Origin: Desulfovibrio sp.
GTDB taxonomy: Bacteria > Desulfobacterota > Desulfovibrionia > Desulfovibrionales > Desulfovibrionaceae
NCBI GenBank assembly: GCA_031287575.1
Contig: JAITSV010000006.1
Coordinates: 51,346 to 115,345, forward strand
Length of the DNA: 64,000 nt
Reading direction: 5' to 3'
This document shows positions 17,307 to 26,404 of this stretch, one piece after another; within the stretch, counting starts at the first letter, position 1, and the number at the start of each line of letters is the position of its first letter. The notes beneath the pieces were generated by a model. That model was not told the origin of the DNA. It saw only the letters and a program-made list of their open reading frames with translations, and made no database searches. A program made the position numbers and the translations under genes.

Positions 17307-18458
17307 CTACCTTCCCAGCACGTCGGCAATGCGCACCCGCCGCGCCCGCCACGCGGGCACCGCGCCCGCCACCAGCCCCACCACCGCAGCAGCGGCACCT
17401 TGCAGGGCCAGCGTCTCGCCGGACAGCAGGAACACCGGAAAATAGTCGCCCAGCACATGGGCGATGACCCACGCGACCGGCACGGACAGCGCGCAGCCCG
17501 CCGCGCCGCCCAGCAGCGACAGGGCCATCGCCTCGCCCGTCACCAGCAGGGCCACGTAGCCGCCGCCAAAGCCCAGCGCCTTCAGGGTGGCGAACTCGCC
17601 CATGCGCTCGCGGGCGGACATGGCCATGGTGTTGGCCGCCACCGCCATGATGATCACGATGACGATGCCCGACACCAGCCGGATGGCCATGATGATGGCC
17701 TCGCTCATGGAGATGAACCCCATCTGGAAGGCCTGTTCCGTCTCGGTCAGGGTTTCCGCCAGCGAATTGCGGAACCGCGCGTCGATGTCACCCGCCACGC
17801 GGGCCGCGTTCTCGGCCCGGTCCACCCCGATCATGTAGAAGCCCACGCGGTCGGCACGGGCGGGCTGCTCCACCTTCATCCGCTCGTTCAGGTATTCCCA
17901 GTGGAAGAAGGCCTGCGTCTCGTCGGTGTTGGGGTAGCGTCCGGTGTAGATGGCCCGTACCACCACATTCCAGTCGCCGGGATAGATGGTGCCCTTCAGC
18001 GGCACGGTGTCGCCCGGCTTCCAGCCGAAGCGCCGGGCCAGCCGTTGTCCCACGGCCATGCCCTTGCGGTCGCGCAGCAGGGCGGCTTTCTGGTCGTCGG
18101 GGATGACGTATTCCGGGTACAGGTCCAGATAACTGCGCATGTCCACGGTAAAATTGGCGAAGAAGTTCTTCTCGTCCACGTAGTACGCGCCGAACCAGTT
18201 GCCCCACGAAAGATGCGTCACCCCTTCCACGGCGCGGATCTTGCCCGCGTAGGCGATGGGCAGAGGAAACACCAGCGAGATGGCATTGCGGGCGACCAGC
18301 CGGTTGGCCGCCGAGGCGGAAACCCCGACGTACCAGGCCTCCACCGTGGTGCGCAGCAGGCCGAAGGCCATGATGGAAATGGCTATGCCCAGCACCGTCA
18401 GCGCGTTGCGCAGCGGGTGCCGGGCCAGGTTGCGCAGCACGAATCTAAGCGTGAGCAT
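17307..18458 (-). CDS. ABC transporter permease, FtsX/MacB type (first)
   Basis: 383 aa with the same topology as its neighbour: N-terminal helix (LTVLGIAISIMAFGLL), periplasmic domain, and C-terminal FtsX helices beginning IRLVSGIVIVIIMAVAANTMAMSARERMGEFATLKALGF. It overlaps the ATPase gene by 14 nt. It probably forms a heterodimer with the second permease, powered by the ATPase and linked to the HlyD-like adaptor. The substrate cannot be told from the sequence; lipoprotein extraction (Lol-like) and tripartite efflux are both possible. Confidence 0.9.
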   Translation of the reverse strand: MLTLRFVLRNLARHPLRNALTVLGIAISIMAFGLLRTTVEAWYVGVSASAANRLVARNAISLVFPLPIAYAGKIRAVEGVTHLSWGNWFGAYYVDEKNFFANFTVDMRSYLDLYPEYVIPDDQKAALLRDRKGMAVGQRLARRFGWKPGDTVPLKGTIYPGDWNVVVRAIYTGRYPNTDETQAFFHWEYLNERMKVEQPARADRVGFYMIGVDRAENAARVAGDIDARFRNSLAETLTETEQAFQMGFISMSEAIIMAIRLVSGIVIVIIMAVAANTMAMSARERMGEFATLKALGFGGGYVALLVTGEAMALSLLGGAAGCALSVPVAWVIAHVLGDYFPVFLLSGETLALQGAAAAVVGLVAGAVPAWRARRVRIADVLGR

Positions 18459-19251
18459 CGGCCAGTTCGCCCTTTTCCAGCAGCAGCACGCGCCCCGCCC
18501 GTTCCGCCGCGCGCGGGTCGTGGGTGACCATGATGATGGTCTTGCCCATGGTGCGGTTAAGCCCGCTCATGAGGTCCAGGATTTCTCCGGCGGACACGCG
18601 GTCCAGGTCGCCGGTGGGTTCGTCGGCCACCAGGATGTCCGGGTCGGCCACCAGGGCGCGCGCAATGGCGGTGCGCTGCTGCTGCCCGCCGGACAACTGG
18701 CCGGGGTAGTGGTCCATGCGGTCGGACAGGCCCACCATGGCCAGCGCGGTGCGCGCCCGCTCCCGCCGCTCGCGTCCGGACAGGGGCGTGAGCAGCAGCG
18801 GCAGTTCCACGTTTTCCAGCGCGTTCAGCACCGGGATAAGGTTGTAGAACTGGAAGATGAACCCCACGCTGCGGCTGCGCCAGCGGGCCAGGTCCGCGTC
18901 GTCCAGGGTGGTGATGTCCGTTTCGCCCACGTGGATGGACCCCGCGTCCACCCTGTCGATGCCCGCGATGAGGTTGAGCAGCGTGGATTTGCCGGAGCCG
19001 GACGGTCCCATCAGCGCCAGGAACTCACCGGGGGCCACGGCCATGTTCACGCTGGTCAGCACCGGCACCACCTGCGCGCCGCGCCGGTAGGCCTTGGAAA
19101 CGGACTGGAGAAGGATGGGTGGGCTGGCCGTGCGCGACTGGGCAAGGAAGGGCGCGGTGCCGGAAGCGGCGCCGGGCGCGGCATCCATGTCCGGCGTGCC
19201 GCCCTGCTCGGCGGAGCGAGGAGGAACGGAGGACTCCCGCGCGCGGTTCAT
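18445..19251 (-). CDS. ABC transporter ATP-binding protein, MacB/LolD type
   Basis: 268 aa. Walker A GPSGSGKST, Q-loop FIFQFYNLIPVLNALENV, signature LSGGQQQR, Walker B ILVADEPTGDLD and the switch His in VTHD are all intact. The Q-loop wording is characteristic of the LolD/MacB/FtsE branch. The N-terminal 45 residues are low-complexity; a shorter start is possible. It overlaps the adaptor by 4 nt at its start and the first permease by 14 nt at its end. Confidence 0.93.
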   Translation of the reverse strand: MNRARESSVPPRSAEQGGTPDMDAAPGAASGTAPFLAQSRTASPPILLQSVSKAYRRGAQVVPVLTSVNMAVAPGEFLALMGPSGSGKSTLLNLIAGIDRVDAGSIHVGETDITTLDDADLARWRSRSVGFIFQFYNLIPVLNALENVELPLLLTPLSGRERRERARTALAMVGLSDRMDHYPGQLSGGQQQRTAIARALVADPDILVADEPTGDLDRVSAGEILDLMSGLNRTMGKTIIMVTHDPRAAERAGRVLLLEKGELADAHA

Positions 19252-20603
19252 GGCTGCATCCGCACGCGGGCTCCGTCGGCCAGATCGGCGGGCGGGTCCG
19301 CCACCACCCGGTCACCCACGGCCAGCCCGGCCCCCGAACCGGACGCGGCCCCAGAACCGGGACCGGACACGGGACCGGAATCGGACACGGGGGGACCATC
19401 CAGCAGTTCCACCGCATCCCCAAGGGCCATGCCGGTACGCACCGGGGTGCGCAGCGCCCGGCCATCGCGCACCACGAACACGGCGCGGGCATCGCCTTCG
19501 CCGCGCACGGCGGTGGCGGGCACGGCCGGGCGGGGGCGGCGTTCGTCGTCGGAGGGCTGGCGGTCCAGAAAGGCCACGCGGGCACTCATTTCCGGCAGCA
19601 CGCGCGGGTCCAGCACGTCGAAGGCCACCTTGACCATGACCGAGGCCTTGCTGCGGTCGGCGGTGGGCACGATGATGTGCACCCGGCCCACGAAGCGTTC
19701 GTCCGGCAGGGCATCCAAGGCGATTTCGCAGGGGGCGCCGGGCTTCACCCGGCCCACGCTGGATTCGCTGACGTCCGTTTCCACCAGCAGCGATCCCATG
19801 TCGGCGATGGTCACCACGCTGGCCTTGGCGTTGGCCGCCGCGCCCAGCGGGGTGATGATGTCACCCACGTCCGCGTTCTTGGTCAGCACCACCGCATCGA
19901 ACGGCGCACGGATGAAGGTGTACTCCAACTGCGTCTCGGCCTCGCGCCGGGCGGCGGTGGCGGCGGCCAGCCCGTCGCGGGCGGCGCGGGCGGCGGCATC
20001 CGCCGTGAGGGCGCGGGTTTCCGCGGTGTCCAGGTCGGACCGGGAAATCACGTTTTCCGCCAGCAGCTTGCGCATGCGGGCGTGGTTGCGTTTGGCGTCC
20101 GTCAGTTCGGCGGCGGCCCGGTCTATGTCGGACCGTGCGACGCGCTCGTTGGCCTGGGCGCGGTCCAGCGCGGCGCGAGCGTCGTCGCTTTCCAGCCGGG
20201 CCAGCACCTGACCGGCGGTCACCACGCTGCCCTCCTCCACCCCCAGCCATTCCAGACGCGAGGTGATCTTGGACGCCACCGAGGCCTTGCGCTGCGCGGT
20301 GACGTAGCCGCTGGAAACCAGCGTGGTCATGGACTGGCTGGGGTACACCCAGGCCACCACGGCCAGGCGCACCTCCCGTTCCGCCGGAAACAGCAGCCGC
20401 GCGCCAACGGCCACGCCAGCCAGCACCACGGCGGCAAGCAGCCACGGCCAACGCCGCCGGGGAGTACGCCGGGGCGACTGCCAGCCGGTCTTGTCGATGG
20501 CCAGCCTGCCGAGGTCTGACTGTGCGGTTCCACCCGATGCGGCACTGCCGGACACCGACGGCGAAGCGGGAGCGGGCGAGGGAGCGGAAGAAGGAGATGG
20601 CAT
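19248..20603 (-). CDS. HlyD/RND-type periplasmic adaptor protein
   Basis: 451 aa. A cytoplasmic Ser/Pro/Ala-rich N-terminus, one transmembrane helix at residues 51-67, then a biotinyl-lipoyl-like half, a long coiled-coil hairpin (about 130-235, many Ala/Arg/Glu), the second lipoyl half and a beta-barrel. It joins an inner-membrane ABC pair to an outer-membrane channel in MacAB-like systems. First gene of the adaptor-ATPase-permease-permease operon. No TolC-type gene is next to it, so a shared outer-membrane channel is assumed. A Gly/Ser/Pro repeat lies near residue 420. Confidence 0.88.
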   Translation of the reverse strand: MPSPSSAPSPAPASPSVSGSAASGGTAQSDLGRLAIDKTGWQSPRRTPRRRWPWLLAAVVLAGVAVGARLLFPAEREVRLAVVAWVYPSQSMTTLVSSGYVTAQRKASVASKITSRLEWLGVEEGSVVTAGQVLARLESDDARAALDRAQANERVARSDIDRAAAELTDAKRNHARMRKLLAENVISRSDLDTAETRALTADAAARAARDGLAAATAARREAETQLEYTFIRAPFDAVVLTKNADVGDIITPLGAAANAKASVVTIADMGSLLVETDVSESSVGRVKPGAPCEIALDALPDERFVGRVHIIVPTADRSKASVMVKVAFDVLDPRVLPEMSARVAFLDRQPSDDERRPRPAVPATAVRGEGDARAVFVVRDGRALRTPVRTGMALGDAVELLDGPPVSDSGPVSGPGSGAASGSGAGLAVGDRVVADPPADLADGARVRMQP

Positions 20604-21050
20604 GTGAACTCGCAGGCGTCACGGTTCATGAACGAAGGGGCAACTCCGGCGCAACGGCCATCCGGCGTGCTGCGGCGGGCATCGGCACCATACCAGAACG
20701 CACCCCGCGCGCAAACGCATAGTCTGCGTCGCGTGGGCGTGCGTTTCACCGCTTGCCGTTTTCGCCCTTCCCTGCCGCACGTGACATTCATCCGTTACTG
20801 TTCCGCAATGTTTAATACGCATTGTTGCATGGCCTGCCGCAAAAAATGAGGCGCCACTGCACGGCAAAGTTGCAGATGAAAATTTCTCTGATACTTGACC
20901 GGAAAATCGAAAGGGGATAGCACACATGACACTCCGGTTCAGCATCCCTACGACATGCCGATTCGTACGGCGTCGCCCTACCCTTCAGATACGGGCACAG
21001 GACCATGCGCCGCCCGGACGACACGACCAACGAAGAGCACAGGTTTGCAC
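20604..21050. other. Divergent intergenic region
   Basis: 447 bp between the efflux operon (minus) and a small zinc-ribbon gene (plus). TTGACC at 20895-20900 could be a plus-strand -35 box but lacks a good -10. Nothing else was recognised. Confidence 0.35.
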
Positions 21051-21284
21051 ATGCCCAGCTTTGAAGCAGACAATCTCACTTTGCACAAGATAAACGTCGC
21101 CCCCATGTTTCGCTGCACACGCTGCCACTTCGGCCCGCCGGACACCTCGTGGGCCGGCCAGAAGAACGGCGAGCACCGCCGGGTGCTCATCTGCCGCTCA
21201 TGCGGCGCCCGCGCCGTGGCCACCTTCCGCGTGGCGGCGGACAATTCGCGCTGGGAAATCCTGTCCGTGGACGACATGGAATAG
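21051..21284 (+). CDS. Small zinc-ribbon protein, function unknown
   Basis: 77 aa from the ATG at 21051. The frame is open upstream to 20895, but those residues are low-complexity. It has two Cys pairs, CTRCHFG near residue 23 and CRSCGAR near residue 48, spaced as in a zinc ribbon. The body between them (SWAGQKNGEHRRVLI) and the C-terminus (ATFRVAADNSRWEILSVDDME) resemble no family I can name. It faces the 3' end of the molybdenum-hydroxylase operon. A role in nucleic-acid binding or as a small redox/metal protein is possible. Confidence 0.55.
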   Translation: MPSFEADNLTLHKINVAPMFRCTRCHFGPPDTSWAGQKNGEHRRVLICRSCGARAVATFRVAADNSRWEILSVDDME

Positions 21285-21461
21285 CACGGCGGTACCCCCG
21301 CCGGAGCGCAGCCAGACCGTGGCGCCCGGCGTGCCGCAATTCCTGCGCCAGCCGCAAGGCCCCGCAGGGTCCACAGGGTCACAGACGGGTGGGGCCAGGT
21401 GGAAACGGGCGGGGCCGGTGCGGCTGGCGCCATGCCATGACGGCTTGGGTGTGCGTGATGC

Positions 21462-22427
21462 CTATGGCCACCAGTCCGGCGACACCACCCTCCATACCGC
21501 AGAAGCCCCTGAAGCCCCTGAACCCGCTGAAATCGTTGCGGGAGTACCGCCACCATCGGGTTCATGGCCGCGCAGGCGCACGCAGTGCAGATGACGCAGC
21601 GGCAGGGTGAGCAGTTCTTCGTGGCCCATATGGCCCAGCGCGCACAACACCGAACGGATCAGTCCGGCGTGGCTTACGGCCACGATGCAGGGGACGTGAT
21701 CGTGCCCGGTGCTGCTGTCCGAAGGGGGTTGCTGCCCGGTTCGCCTTTCGGCACATGTCGTCTCTACGACCCTACCCCCCTTTCCGGTCCAGTCCCGCCA
21801 CATGGCGGCCAGCGCCCGCAGGCCGCGAGCGGCCACATCCGCGCAGCATTCCCCCCCCGGCGGGCGAAAGGTCCAGGGTTCTCTCCCGCGCCGGGCGTAA
21901 GCGTCGGGCCAGGCCTCCTGCACCTGCATCTGCACCAGCCCTTCCCAGTCGCCCAGGTCCATCTCTGCCAGGTCGTCCAGAATGGTGAGCGGAATGGATG
22001 TTGTGCCCCGAACGCCCGATGCGTTCGGCACGCATGGCGTGCCTGATGTACCGAGGGCATCCGCCGAGTCCGGCGTGCCCCGTGCGCCCGATGCGCGTGG
22101 CGTGCCGCCGTGCCCCGCGCCGCCCCCGCCCACATCTGGGGCACCACTCTGTCCCAGCATGAGCCGGGCCGTTTCCCGCGCACGTTCCAGCGGCGAGGCA
22201 TAGGCCCCCACCACATCCAGCGCGGCCAGATGTGCCCGCCATGCCGTCGCCTGGGCGCGGCCCTCGCGGGACAGGGAGACCTCGGTGCGGCCGATGTACC
22301 GGCGCGGGCCGTCGCCCATGTCCGTGGCCGCATGGCGGAACAACAGGATGTCCGGCAGGACGGGGGGCGGAATATTCGGCAGGAACACGGGTGGAGTGCC
22401 TGGCATGGGGGCTGGCGGCACGGTCAT
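21462..22427 (-). CDS. Histidine phosphatase family protein (CobC/phosphoglycerate mutase-like)
   Basis: 321 aa from the ATG at 22427, which overlaps the preceding gene's stop (ATGA). The catalytic phospho-His is in ILLFRHAATD (RHG motif as RHA), with the Arg in SPLERARETA, the acidic residue in AEMDLGDWEG and the second His in VAVSHAGLIRSV. The family hydrolyses small phosphate esters; CobC acts on alpha-ribazole phosphate in cobamide synthesis. A Gly/Ala/Thr-rich insert of about 45 residues (22000-22140) sits between the substrate-loop and the LDDLAEMD strand and is unusual. Last gene of the molybdenum-hydroxylase cluster, so it may dephosphorylate a pterin or nucleotide intermediate (inference). 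Confidence 0.85.
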   Translation of the reverse strand: MTVPPAPMPGTPPVFLPNIPPPVLPDILLFRHAATDMGDGPRRYIGRTEVSLSREGRAQATAWRAHLAALDVVGAYASPLERARETARLMLGQSGAPDVGGGGAGHGGTPRASGARGTPDSADALGTSGTPCVPNASGVRGTTSIPLTILDDLAEMDLGDWEGLVQMQVQEAWPDAYARRGREPWTFRPPGGECCADVAARGLRALAAMWRDWTGKGGRVVETTCAERRTGQQPPSDSSTGHDHVPCIVAVSHAGLIRSVLCALGHMGHEELLTLPLRHLHCVRLRGHEPDGGGTPATISAGSGASGASAVWRVVSPDWWP

Positions 22428-23881
22428 GGGTGATTGCCGCCCCCTGCCGGTTCCCGCGCGGGATCGTGTGCCGGAGACGCGGGCGCACTGTCGGACGCGT
22501 TGGCGGCACACGAGGCGGCCTGCCCGGTCTCTCCGGGCTGCCCGGACACGCCAGCCGTCGGTTCCCATGCGGGCTGGCCCACGGCCAACGGATGCAGGAT
22601 GTCCGTCAGTGTCCGGCCGGCCTCCCGCTCGATGCGCGCGCGCAGTGACAGCGCCCGGCGCATCCGGCCTTCTATGGCGCTGGCCGCTTCCGGGTCGTGG
22701 CGCCATTGGGCCAGCTTCTCGCCAAAGCGGCTCTCCACGTCCACCACGGTATGGCAGCGCACCAGTTTGTCCGCGAAGTAGACCACTTCCCGCTCGGTCA
22801 GGGGCTGACCGTCGGCAAGCGTGGTATCCCTGTGCGCGCTGACGCTATCCGCCACGCCGGAAAAACCCAGGTCGCGCAGCAGCGCACCCCCGGCGGCCTC
22901 GTGGCGGGGCTGGCCCTTGGCGATGTCGTGCAGCAGGGCGGCGGCCTCGGTCAGTTCGCGGTCCAGGTCGCTGTCCAGGTCACGATCCAGCCGCGCGCTC
23001 GTGCCGGATTGCCCGCCCGAAACGTCGTCCGTCCCGGCCATCCCGCGCGCAACGTTCAAGGCATCGGCCAGGCGCACGGCCACGGCGGCCACCCCTTCGG
23101 CATGGGCGATGCCGCCGGGCGGAACGGCCCGCACCGCCAGCAGCACGCGCGCCTCCTGCGGGGTGGGCACGGCGCGGGTGGACCAATCGGCGCAAGCCGC
23201 GCGGTAGTCCTCCGGCGTGTCCATGTCGCGCAGGATGAACCTGTCGGGCACGCCGCTCTCTTCCAGCACCTGCGGCCCCAGCCGGTGCAGCGCGCCGCGC
23301 AGGCCGCCCTCGCCGCTGTCGGCCCGAATGATCGGCAATACCGATGGAGGCAGCAGCGGGGGATGCCCCCACTGCCCGTCGAACACCGGCAGCAGTACCC
23401 GGTCCGGATGCACGGCGGCGCGTTCCAGCAGCAGGCGCACGGTCAGGGGGCGCACCAGCGCGGCATCCACCGGCAACAGCAAGGCCCCTGCTCCCCCAGT
23501 CCCATCAGACCCGCCAGCCCCGCCAGTTTCGCTGCCGCGCCGGACCACGGCCTCCAGCCCCGCGCGTACCGAGGAGAACATGCCCCCTTCGCGCCAAGCC
23601 GGGTTGTGCACAGGGGCCGCGCCCAGCCGCACGGCCTCCTCTGCCACCTCATCCGCGCGATGCCCGGTGACCACCAGCACATCCGCCACGCCCGCCTGCC
23701 GGAACATGGCCACGCAGCGGGCCAGCACCGTGGCGCCGCACAGGTCCAGCAGCGGCTTGAAGTCCGGCGCCATGCGCGACGACGCACCCGCCGCCAGCAC
23801 CACGCCGACGACAGGGAACGGCGGGAACACGGGGAGCGGGGACGACGAGGGTGCCACCACGCCGGGTGCAACGGCCTGCAT
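22424..23881 (-). CDS. MocA-like nucleotidyltransferase fused to an HD hydrolase domain
   Basis: 485 aa; the start at 23881 has GAGAGGGAG upstream. Residues 20-250 are a MobA/MocA-type nucleotidyltransferase (VGVVLAAGASSRM, KPLLDLCGATVLA, LLPVDAALVRP, ILRDMDTPEDY). MocA attaches CMP to molybdopterin for molybdenum hydroxylases. Residues 270-430 form an HD domain (HAEGVAAVAV, AALLHDIAKG, SAHRD, YFADKLVRCH), a metal-dependent phosphohydrolase. The tail is low-complexity. I infer that the first half makes the dinucleotide cofactor and the second trims a phosphorylated intermediate or side product. It is separated from xdhC by 151 bp and overlaps the phosphatase by 4 nt. Confidence 0.86.
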   Translation of the reverse strand: MQAVAPGVVAPSSSPLPVFPPFPVVGVVLAAGASSRMAPDFKPLLDLCGATVLARCVAMFRQAGVADVLVVTGHRADEVAEEAVRLGAAPVHNPAWREGGMFSSVRAGLEAVVRRGSETGGAGGSDGTGGAGALLLPVDAALVRPLTVRLLLERAAVHPDRVLLPVFDGQWGHPPLLPPSVLPIIRADSGEGGLRGALHRLGPQVLEESGVPDRFILRDMDTPEDYRAACADWSTRAVPTPQEARVLLAVRAVPPGGIAHAEGVAAVAVRLADALNVARGMAGTDDVSGGQSGTSARLDRDLDSDLDRELTEAAALLHDIAKGQPRHEAAGGALLRDLGFSGVADSVSAHRDTTLADGQPLTEREVVYFADKLVRCHTVVDVESRFGEKLAQWRHDPEAASAIEGRMRRALSLRARIEREAGRTLTDILHPLAVGQPAWEPTAGVSGQPGETGQAASCAANASDSAPASPAHDPAREPAGGGNHP

Positions 23882-24032
23882 GGCCGCTCCCTCTCTTGAG
23901 TGTTCGGCACTTTCGATTGTTAGTCCATTCGTTATCGAAACCGTCGAATCATTCGCCGCTTCAGATGGCATTCCTCGCTCCGTATTGGACAACGATCAGC
24001 CGCGCCTTGCGGCGGTATCAGCCTGCATGGTT

Positions 24033-25121
24033 TCAGGGCTGCATGGGCGGAATGGAATGGCGCACCCGGCTGGCGGTCCGCGCCTGCACCAGTTCCGCCA
24101 CGATGCTCACGGCTATTTCCTCGGGCGTTTCCGCGCCGATGTCCAGCCCGATGGGCGAATGCACCCGTTCGATGGCCGCGCGCGGGGTGCCCGCCTCTTC
24201 CAGCCTGCGGTACACGGCGTCGCGCTTGCGGCGGCTGCCGATCATGCCCACGTAGCGGGCCGGGGTGCGCAGGGCGCTGGCCAGCACTTCGCCATCGTTG
24301 CGGTGCCCGCGCGTGACGATGACCACGTAGCAGTCCTCGTGCACCCCAAGGTCCGCCAGCCAGTCACCGCCGGGCGTGACGCAACGCACCTCGTCCGCGC
24401 CGGGCAACCGATCGGCTTTGGCGAAATCGGGTCGGTCGTCCAGCACGGTGACCCGGAACCCGGCCAGCGAAGCCATCAGGCCCACCTGCCGCCCCACATG
24501 TCCGGCCCCGGCAATGACCACCCGCCCCGGCGAGGCCACCGGGTCGGCCAGCAGGGGCAGGCCCCCCGCCTCCACGCACAGCGGCCCGCTGGCCATGGCC
24601 ACGGCGCCGCGCAGTTCGGCCAGCGCCCCCGGCTCCAGCGCCAGGTCGCCGCTGGCCTCCGCCGACGCCCCCTCGCCCGCCAGCAGCAGGCGGCGGCAGT
24701 CGGGCGCGGCGTCGGGCCTCAGCACGTTGACCAGCACGCAGCGCCGCCCCTGCATGGTCAGGCGGTCCGTTTCGCGCAGCAGCGGGGCCAGCTGCGGGCA
24801 GGATGCGGCGCGCAACGGCTCCACATACAGGCGCACCCTGCCCCCGCAGATCATGTCCGACCCGGCGGCCTCGTCGGCGGACAGGTCGAAGGTGAGCAAC
24901 CGGGCCAGCCCGTCGCCCAGGGCCGCGCGGCAGGCATCCAGCACGCGGGCTTCCAGGATGCCCCCGCCCACGGTACCCTCGAAGGATTGGCCGTCGCCGC
25001 GCACGAACAGGCGCGCACCGGCCATGCGCGGGGCGGACCCTTCCGCCGTGACGATGGTGGCCAGCACGGCAACGCCGTCGCGCTCCAGCGCGTCGGCCAG
25101 TTGTCCAAAGAATTGCGTCAT
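24033..25121 (-). CDS. XdhC/CoxI family molybdenum hydroxylase maturation protein
   Basis: 362 aa; the ATG at 25121 overlaps the ligase stop by 4 nt. An N-terminal XdhC_CoxI region (VLATIVTAEGSAPRMAGARL, GTVGGGILEARVL, DMICGGRVRLYVEPL) is followed by a C-terminal Rossmann domain (RVVIAGAGHVGRQVGLMASLAGFRVTVLDDR, YVGMIGSRRKR, IGLDIGAETPEEIAVSIVAEL). XdhC binds the molybdenum cofactor, helps place the terminal sulfido ligand, and hands the cofactor to xanthine/aldehyde dehydrogenases. Its presence ties the cluster to Mop-type enzymes. The Cys in MICGGRV matches the one needed for cofactor binding in characterised members. Confidence 0.92.
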   Translation of the reverse strand: MTQFFGQLADALERDGVAVLATIVTAEGSAPRMAGARLFVRGDGQSFEGTVGGGILEARVLDACRAALGDGLARLLTFDLSADEAAGSDMICGGRVRLYVEPLRAASCPQLAPLLRETDRLTMQGRRCVLVNVLRPDAAPDCRRLLLAGEGASAEASGDLALEPGALAELRGAVAMASGPLCVEAGGLPLLADPVASPGRVVIAGAGHVGRQVGLMASLAGFRVTVLDDRPDFAKADRLPGADEVRCVTPGGDWLADLGVHEDCYVVIVTRGHRNDGEVLASALRTPARYVGMIGSRRKRDAVYRRLEEAGTPRAAIERVHSPIGLDIGAETPEEIAVSIVAELVQARTASRVRHSIPPMQP

Positions 25122-26404
25122 GGTCGTACCCCCTTGGCAAGGGTGATGATGTCCCAGTGGTTTCCGTAGCGGCGGATGCGCCCCCGCACCGGCCCCAGCC
25201 GCCGCAGCGGGCTGCCGCAACGGCAGGGCGGGGGCAGGATGGCCGCCGCGTCGCCCGTGCGGTAGCGCAGCAGCACCATGGCTTCCGAGGCAAGGGTGGT
25301 CACCACCACCTCACCGGTCTGGCCGTCCGGCAGGGGCGCGCCGGTGAGCGGGTGGACGATTTCCACATGGATGTCCGCCTCGCGCAGGTGAAAGCCGTGA
25401 TGGGCGGCGCATTCCACGCCGCCGCCGTAGCCGGTTTCGGTCATGCCCCAGTGATCGAACACCTCGCAGCCCAAGGCCGCGCGCACCCTGTCCGCCGTTT
25501 CCGGCGGGGTGGCCTCCGCGCTCAGCAGGCAGGCGCGCGGACGGGGTGCCAAGGGCTGGTCCCTCATCATGGAATCCGCCAGCGTGGCATCGGCCAACAC
25601 AGCGTCGGCAAGGGCGCGGGCCTGGGTGGGCGTGGCGACGAACACCTGCGCCCCGGTTTCCGCCAACCGGGCGGCATGTTCCGCCCCGCTGGCCGCCGGG
25701 GGCAACAGCACCGGCTGCATGCCCGCACGGCGCAGGCCCCGATCCAGCAAATTGCCCACGCTGTCGGGCCGTTGGCCGGGCATGAAGATGGCCACCACGT
25801 CGCCGGGACGGCACAGGGTGGTCATGCCCACGGCAAAGAAATCCACGGTGCGCTCGATATCGGCATCGCTGAAGCGCAGCCGCTTGGGCGACCCCGTACT
25901 TCCCGACGTCGGCAGGGTGACGATGCGGGCCACGGCGTCGTCGGCCACGCGCAGCAGGGCATCGCCAGCCTCGCGCAGGTCCTCGGGCGTGGTGAAGGGC
26001 AGGCCGGGCAGGTCATCCAGCGAAAGGGGCCGGGAATGAGGCCGGGAATGAGAAAGACCCAGCCCCGCCAGCCGGGCACGGTAGAACGGCGCATCCAGGG
26101 CCCGGCGCACAGCCTCGCACAGCAGGTCGCCCTGCCGGGCGCGCACCGTGGCCGGAGAAAGCGCATCAAAGGGGATGGACAGCCGCGCGGCCAGCCACGG
26201 GTCCAGCGGCGACCGGGCCACGTCCTGTGCAATGGGCGCGGGATGCGAAGCGTCTACGTGCGCCCCATACCCCCCATGCTCCCCATGCTCCCCACGCTCC
26301 CCACGCTCCCCACGTTCCCCACGTTCCGTGGACGCGGCACACGCGGGGCACGACACGGGCACGCCGTCTTCCGGCGATGCAGGGGATGCGATGTTCCGGG
26401 TCAT
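25118..26404 (-). CDS. AMP-forming acyl ligase (phenylacetate-CoA ligase-like)
   Basis: 428 aa; the start at 26404 overlaps the radical SAM stop by 4 nt. The ATP/AMP-binding P-loop is TLPTSGSTGSPKRLRF; later motifs are FDHWGMTETGYGGGVECAAH and LLRYRTGDAAAI. The C-terminus has Cys residues (PPCRCGSPL) as in phenylacetate-CoA ligases. It would adenylate a carboxylate and pass it to CoA or another thiol or amine. The N-terminus is odd: a CPAC pair and a Gly-Glu-Arg repeat of about 20 residues, coded by tandem 9-bp units at 26276-26336. The substrate is unknown. In this operon it could activate an acyl group for the cofactor or a peptide (speculative). Confidence 0.85.
   Translation of the reverse strand: MTRNIASPASPEDGVPVSCPACAASTERGERGERGERGEHGEHGGYGAHVDASHPAPIAQDVARSPLDPWLAARLSIPFDALSPATVRARQGDLLCEAVRRALDAPFYRARLAGLGLSHSRPHSRPLSLDDLPGLPFTTPEDLREAGDALLRVADDAVARIVTLPTSGSTGSPKRLRFSDADIERTVDFFAVGMTTLCRPGDVVAIFMPGQRPDSVGNLLDRGLRRAGMQPVLLPPAASGAEHAARLAETGAQVFVATPTQARALADAVLADATLADSMMRDQPLAPRPRACLLSAEATPPETADRVRAALGCEVFDHWGMTETGYGGGVECAAHHGFHLREADIHVEIVHPLTGAPLPDGQTGEVVVTTLASEAMVLLRYRTGDAAAILPPPCRCGSPLRRLGPVRGRIRRYGNHWDIITLAKGVRP
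26276..26336 (-). repeat. 9-bp tandem repeats coding Gly-Glu-Arg/His
   Basis: About six to seven units of CTCCCCACG-like sequence with small changes, in frame, giving GERGERGERGEHGEH in the N-terminus of the ligase. A similar run encodes GERGERGER in the radical SAM gene near 27740-27780. Such arrays are prone to length change. Confidence 0.8.

Noticed and set aside
16113..20603. Macrolide exporter MacAB as a specific name
   Set aside because: MacB is a single chain of ATPase plus permease; here ATPase and two permeases are separate, so only the general MacB/FtsX type is supported.
26276..26336. CRISPR-like array
   Set aside because: Units are 9 bp, contiguous and in frame; they code a Gly-Glu-Arg tract rather than repeats with spacers.
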